Positions 60,890 through 64,000 of a stretch of 64,000 nt of DNA are shown here, piece after piece; position 1 is the stretch's first letter; every line of letters starts with the position of its first letter. The notes below the pieces were generated by a model. That model saw nothing but the letters and a program-made list of their open reading frames with translations. It was not told the DNA's origin and made no database searches. The stretch is from positions 50,999-114,998 of the forward strand of contig CAKPIG010000005.1 in assembly GCA_934162255.1 (NCBI GenBank), given 5' to 3'. Source of the stretch: an uncultured Clostridia bacterium. Lineage in GTDB: Bacteria; Bacillota; Clostridia; TANB77; CAG-508. Position numbers and translations under genes: made by a program.

Positions 60890-62033
60890 TTTCATTTCCT
60901 CCCTTCTCTTTTGTTTCTTCAATATTTTGAATTGCTAATTCTTTAACATCCTTTCCAATATATTGTTCATTTTGTTCAACTATCATTTTTGCAAGTTCAT
61001 CTATTATATTATCCATATTTTGTTCTTTTTCTTCTGCTTCTTTTTGTTTTTCAGACTTAGCTTCTTTTACACTTTGTCTTGCTTTTCTTATTGCTTCTTC
61101 TTCAATTATCTTATCTAATTCTTTTATTTTCTTTTCATAAACATCTGGTGCAGTTGAATATAATTCACTAAATCCTGCTTTTAATGCTTTTTCTAATCCA
61201 AATGTTTCAGCTTCATCTCTATTGTATGCCATATATAATAATTCAATAAGTTCATTACTTCTTAAAATTTTTCCTCTAACACCACATGACGAAATTGATG
61301 CTATTATTGATTGACATCTTGTATATAATTCTGAAAAAGCAATATTTCTTAATTCTTCTTCATCAAGTTTTTCATTTCCTGCTTCACTTCCATAATATGG
61401 AACAATTATATAATAATTTTTATTTAATATATTCTTATTTAAACTCATTTTTTGTGTATCTTGAATTACAGATTCTCCATATTCTAGTAAGTTTGCTTGT
61501 TTAGTTAAATCAAAATATGCTTTTTGTAATTGTTCTTCTGAAAACTGTTCTGTTTTTTTCATTTGTTCATATCTAATTTGCATATTAGTATATTTATCTT
61601 CAATTTGTTTTACCTTTTGTTTGTAAATTTGTAAACTATTTTCTAAATTAACTGCTCTTGTTTGAATATAAATTTGTATTGGATTTCTTAAAGTATTCAG
61701 GAACTGAACAAATCCTTCTTCTACTCCATTTTTCTCTGTACTAGACATCAAATCATAATTTACACCTTGGCATCCAACAACCATTAGAAATCTTTTCTTT
61801 TCCTTTTGAATTATCATACTGTCTATAACATCATCAAATTCCATAAACTTGAATATTGATTGCTTATCTTGGACATTGCTTTGATTTTTTTTGTTTTCTT
61901 TTTTATTAGGTTCTTTTTTTTCTTTTATTTTTATATATATTAATATTCCTGCTAATACAAATATTAATATTACAATAGGAATTAATATATATAATAGCAT
62001 CTGTATTAACTGTGTTTTTGATTGACTATCCAT
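60846..62033 (-). CDS. Membrane-anchored protein resembling the VirB4 N-terminal domain
   Basis: A 395-aa protein with one N-terminal membrane helix (about 8-33), then a globular domain (about 65-260: FDDVIDSMIIQKEKKRFLMV, FLNTLRNPIQIYIQTRAVN) that reads like the N-terminal domain of VirB4/TraC-type ATPases, and a highly charged coiled-coil C-terminus (about 305-390). It has no Walker motifs, so it is not itself an ATPase. It is followed by virB4 with a 44-nt overlap. It may be a split-off VirB4 N-domain that anchors the ATPase at the membrane. Inference from sequence resemblance. Confidence 0.65.
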   Translation of the reverse strand: MDSQSKTQLIQMLLYILIPIVILIFVLAGILIYIKIKEKKEPNKKENKKNQSNVQDKQSIFKFMEFDDVIDSMIIQKEKKRFLMVVGCQGVNYDLMSSTEKNGVEEGFVQFLNTLRNPIQIYIQTRAVNLENSLQIYKQKVKQIEDKYTNMQIRYEQMKKTEQFSEEQLQKAYFDLTKQANLLEYGESVIQDTQKMSLNKNILNKNYYIIVPYYGSEAGNEKLDEEELRNIAFSELYTRCQSIIASISSCGVRGKILRSNELIELLYMAYNRDEAETFGLEKALKAGFSELYSTAPDVYEKKIKELDKIIEEEAIRKARQSVKEAKSEKQKEAEEKEQNMDNIIDELAKMIVEQNEQYIGKDVKELAIQNIEETKEKGGNENGQKKTRRKKSTEL

Positions 62034-62373
62034 TAATTTTTTCCTCCTTTGTATATATATATAATTTCTTTTTTTTCTGTTTGAATTTTATATACCTTCT
62101 TAATATATCATCTATATTTTCTCCACCAGTTTTTCTAGTTATATCAAATCCTTGTATATTAGGCACTTTAAACATTCCTATTGAATAACCAATTAATGCA
62201 AATAAAATAGTAATAATTATTCCGACTATTGTTAAACCAATCAATTTAAAAATAAGGTAAAAAATCAATCCAACAGCTCCTCCAATAATAGCCGTCAATA
62301 AAGATTTAGGTGTAAAGATAAAAAGTATTCTTCCCTCACCTTTTACATTCCTTGGCAAATTATATGTTCCCAT
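62026..62373 (-). CDS. PrgI/VirB3-like small membrane protein
   Basis: A 115-aa protein starting MGTYNLPRNVKGEGRILFIFT, with two membrane helices (about 25-65) and a basic C-terminus. This is the PrgI family, a VirB3-like component that pairs with VirB4 in Gram-positive conjugation systems. AAGGAGG precedes the ATG. It overlaps the next gene by 8 nt and lies downstream of a terminator-like hairpin that separates it from the pilin-like genes. Confidence 0.85.
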   Translation of the reverse strand: MGTYNLPRNVKGEGRILFIFTPKSLLTAIIGGAVGLIFYLIFKLIGLTIVGIIITILFALIGYSIGMFKVPNIQGFDITRKTGGENIDDILRRYIKFKQKKKKLYIYTKEEKING

Positions 62374-62416
62374 TTTTTCCTCCTTTGTTTATAAATATAA
62401 TTATCTTATCATATTA

Positions 62417-62464
62417 TATCAAAAAAAAACGATAAATGAAAGTATTTATCGTTTTTTTTTGATA
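62417..62464. terminator. Hairpin between pilin-like genes and prgI
   Basis: ATCA9-CGATAAAT pairs with ATTTATCG-T8-GAT around a 6-nt loop (one bulge). It follows the VirB2-like gene ending at 62476 and precedes prgI. It shares the ACGATAAA/TTTATCGT core with the palindrome at 50901-50950. Confidence 0.8.
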
Positions 62465-62475
62465 TTTTTTATTAA

Positions 62476-62850
62476 CTATTTTTTTGTAACAGATAATGTG
62501 CTTGCAAAAGAATATATCATTCCAGCCAATGCTGATGCTGCAAATATTAATATTGCTCCTATTAAATATGGAATCATTGTCTTTTTATATTCAGCTTTTT
62601 CTTCTGCACTTCCCATCATATATTTTATACCAAGTACAACTAGAATTCCTACTGATACTAATGTTCCTATAACTTGTATAATTCCAATTATTCTACCACC
62701 TATATCTTGAATATCCTTTGTTCCATCTGTAGATATCTGTACATCAGTTGGCTTAAATGTATTAGCCGCAAAAACACATGATGTTAACATTGTTAACATT
62801 AATATTATTGAAGCTATTCCAACTAAAATTTTTGATATTTTCTTATTCAT
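62476..62850 (-). CDS. VirB2/TrbC-like pilin or channel protein A
   Basis: A 124-aa protein with a signal peptide (about 1-28, ending TSCVFA), then two hydrophobic segments (about 50-75 and 92-117) separated by GIKYMMGSAEEKAEYKK. This is the two-helix VirB2/TrbC profile. A Cys (CVFA) just before the cleavage site could be a lipobox. It is the third of three such genes. AAAGGAGGG precedes the ATG. The terminator after it would keep expression of the three small proteins higher than the rest. Confidence 0.75.
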   Translation of the reverse strand: MNKKISKILVGIASIILMLTMLTSCVFAANTFKPTDVQISTDGTKDIQDIGGRIIGIIQVIGTLVSVGILVVLGIKYMMGSAEEKAEYKKTMIPYLIGAILIFAASALAGMIYSFASTLSVTKK

Positions 62851-62913
62851 AATTTTCCCTCCTTTTATTTATTACAATATATATTTTATCTAGATATTCT
62901 AGAATTTTAATAA

Positions 62914-63333
62914 CTAACTTAATGAGCTAAGTATAGAAATTATCAATTTCCAAATTCCAAATGCTCCAAATATAATCACACATCCTAATATGTATGGAAT
63001 CAATTTTTCTTTTATATCAGCTTGTTCTGATATACTACCCGTCATGTACTTTATTCCCAATATCATTCCAGTTCCAACTGCCACACATACTCCTATTGTA
63101 AATAATATATTATATATCTGATCTGTATCTTTTTTTGCCTTATCATAGTTAATACTTCCATCAACATCTTTTTCCGATGAATCTTTTCCATTTTGTAAAA
63201 ATCTATCTCCTGTTGAAATTATATCATCTATACTTGACATTGCTTGACAATTTAAATTAAATATAATTTGTATTAATAAAATTATTAATATAATAAATAA
63301 AAATTTTTTTGTTATTTTATTCATTTTTTTCAC
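62914..63333 (-). CDS. VirB2/TrbC-like small membrane protein B
   Basis: A 139-aa protein with a signal peptide (about 1-31), a hydrophilic segment of about 45 residues (SSIDDIISTGDRFLQNGKDS), and two hydrophobic helices around GIKYMTGSISEQADIKEK. It is related in layout and in the GIKYM(M/T)xG motif to the genes on each side, but its linker is longer and more charged. 63 nt upstream of gene A and 13 nt downstream of gene C. A purine-rich AGGTGA-type site precedes the ATG. Confidence 0.7.
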   Translation of the reverse strand: MKKMNKITKKFLFIILIILLIQIIFNLNCQAMSSIDDIISTGDRFLQNGKDSSEKDVDGSINYDKAKKDTDQIYNILFTIGVCVAVGTGMILGIKYMTGSISEQADIKEKLIPYILGCVIIFGAFGIWKLIISILSSLS

Positions 63334-63346
63334 CTATTTCTATTTA

Positions 63347-63736
63347 TTAGTTAGATAATGTTAGTACATTATTAGTAATTGTATATATAATATTAGGTAG
63401 TGCTGTACCCATAGCTAACATTATTAAGCCTATCACATATGGAAGCAATGTTTTTTTGTATTCAGCTCTTCCTTCAACTCCACTTGTCATATATTTTATT
63501 CCTAATATAATAGCTATTCCTACTGAACATAAAACTCCAACTACACTAATTGCTCCTAATATCTTTCCTACTGCATCTTTAAATTTTCCATTATTTGCAT
63601 TAGTTTGAGACTGATCTGGTTTCCAATCATTAGGATTATCTATTGGATTACCAACTGCATATACCTCCACTGATGTTCCTATTATCAATAAAATAATTAT
63701 AATAATGAAACAAGCTTTCCATATATTCTTTATCAT
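63347..63736 (-). CDS. VirB2/TrbC-like small membrane protein C, first gene of the T4SS operon
   Basis: A 129-aa protein with signal peptide (about 1-27), a short Asp/Asn/Pro-rich segment, and two hydrophobic helices around GIKYMTSGVEGRAEYKK. AGGTGA lies 6 nt upstream of the ATG at 63736. It is the first gene after the promoter at 63775-63803. Three related two-helix proteins in a row suggest different pilin-like roles rather than simple duplication. Confidence 0.72.
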   Translation of the reverse strand: MIKNIWKACFIIIIILLIIGTSVEVYAVGNPIDNPNDWKPDQSQTNANNGKFKDAVGKILGAISVVGVLCSVGIAIILGIKYMTSGVEGRAEYKKTLLPYVIGLIMLAMGTALPNIIYTITNNVLTLSN

Positions 63737-63774
63737 ATTATCACCTACATTTCTTCGTAGTTTACCTTATTTAA

Positions 63775-63803
63775 ATTATATACTATTTGTAAAATTCTTG
63801 CAA
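63775..63803 (-). promoter_or_regulatory. Promoter of the T4SS operon
   Basis: On the minus strand TTGCAA (63803-63798), a 17-nt spacer and TATAAT (63780-63775). An inverted repeat TGTCT-TTTTT-AGACA (63811-63825) lies just upstream of the -35 and could be an operator. Confidence 0.8.
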
Positions 63804-63901
63804 GTTTTTTTGTCTTTTTTAGACATTTTTCTTTTAAATCTCTTTAAATTTAGCACATTTTATACTTATTATCAAGTTTTTTTATTAAATTTCATAAAAA
63901 A

Positions 63902-63922
63902 ACACTAGATTGTTTCTAGTGT
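63902..63922 (-). terminator. Terminator of the tRNA-Ser gene
   Basis: ACACTAGA (63902-63909) pairs with TCTAGTGT (63915-63922) just after the tRNA 3' end, with a long T-run on the minus strand. Confidence 0.85.
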
Positions 63923-63924
63923 CT

Positions 63925-64000
63925 TGGCGGAGATGAGAGGGTTCGAACCTCCGCGCCGTGTTACCGACCTAACTGTTTAGCAAACAGTCCCCTTCACCAC
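63925..64000 (-). tRNA. tRNA-Ser (anticodon GCT), 5' end cut by window edge
   Basis: The minus strand carries the anticodon stem ACTGT/ACAGT with loop TTGCTAA, anticodon GCT (reads AGC/AGU). A long variable arm (TAGGTCGGTAACACGGC) and the T arm GGTTCGAACC follow, with encoded CCA at 63925-63927. The 5' acceptor strand lies beyond the window. Its 3' end faces the T4SS operon. Confidence 0.9.

Noticed and set aside
63347..64000. Attachment-site duplication of the tRNA-Ser 3' end within the window
   Set aside because: By eye no second copy of the T arm-CCA sequence was found in the window; an actual search over the genome would be needed.

Overview
The window looks like chromosomal DNA of an AT-rich, endospore-forming Clostridia-type Firmicute, probably a gut commensal. 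The evidence is very low GC throughout, strong AGGAGG-type ribosome binding sites, textbook sigma-A promoters, a radC-mreBCD-PBP2-minC cluster, a tadA-SRP RNA-dnaX-ybaB-recR cluster, and several sporulation or germination genes (spoIIR, spmA, spmB, ypeB, a GerMN protein, CotF-like proteins). No CRISPR array, rRNA operon, prophage or complete insertion sequence was seen.

Layout. 1-5.4 kb (minus): cell-shape and division genes minC (partial), PBP2, mreD, mreC, mreB, plus radC. 5.6-9 kb: mecA, an M23 peptidase, two tandem secreted Ala/Thr-rich surface proteins with an unusual leader, and two small coat-like proteins. 9-16 kb: pcrA, a CIRCE-controlled hsp20, prfA, and a YhaN/YhaO (SbcC/SbcD-like) pair. 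16-21 kb: an MMPL exporter with a secreted helical partner, controlled by a divergent TetR gene with three matching operators. 21-24 kb: a VirD4-type coupling protein with two unknown genes under a consensus promoter. 24-29 kb: J-protein, murF, ypeB and a UgtP-like glycosyltransferase. 29-33 kb: recR, ybaB, dnaX, SRP RNA, a membrane protein, tadA and tRNA-Arg. 33-43 kb: a TtcA-like enzyme, two sugar-phosphate enzymes, spoIIR, murA, walJ, spmAB, an AbrB-like regulator and rsmI, with a 141-bp inverted-repeat element at 40.5 kb. 43-47 kb: a GerMN protein, then a dockerin-tailed esterase paired with a wall-anchored cohesin protein. 47-51 kb: an Rpn-family nuclease and an ABC exporter. 51-63.8 kb: a type IV secretion operon ending beside a tRNA-Ser.

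The most notable system is the type IV secretion apparatus. The main operon (promoter near 63.79 kb) encodes three VirB2-like small membrane proteins, a terminator-like hairpin, a PrgI/VirB3-like protein, a membrane-anchored protein resembling the VirB4 N-terminal domain, a VirB4 ATPase, a VirB6-like channel protein (its 5' end split by an apparent frameshift), a probable VirB8-like protein, a VirB1-like two-domain wall hydrolase, and another bitopic protein. Its likely coupling ATPase lies about 28 kb away among housekeeping genes. No relaxase or integrase is visible. This suggests either a decayed or split conjugative element or a fixed secretion machine.

Other points of interest are an adjacent dockerin-esterase/cohesin-anchor pair, 11-bp phased TTACA repeats upstream of two surface-protein promoters, and a leader in which a perfect 8-bp hairpin lies between a distant Shine-Dalgarno sequence and its AUG.
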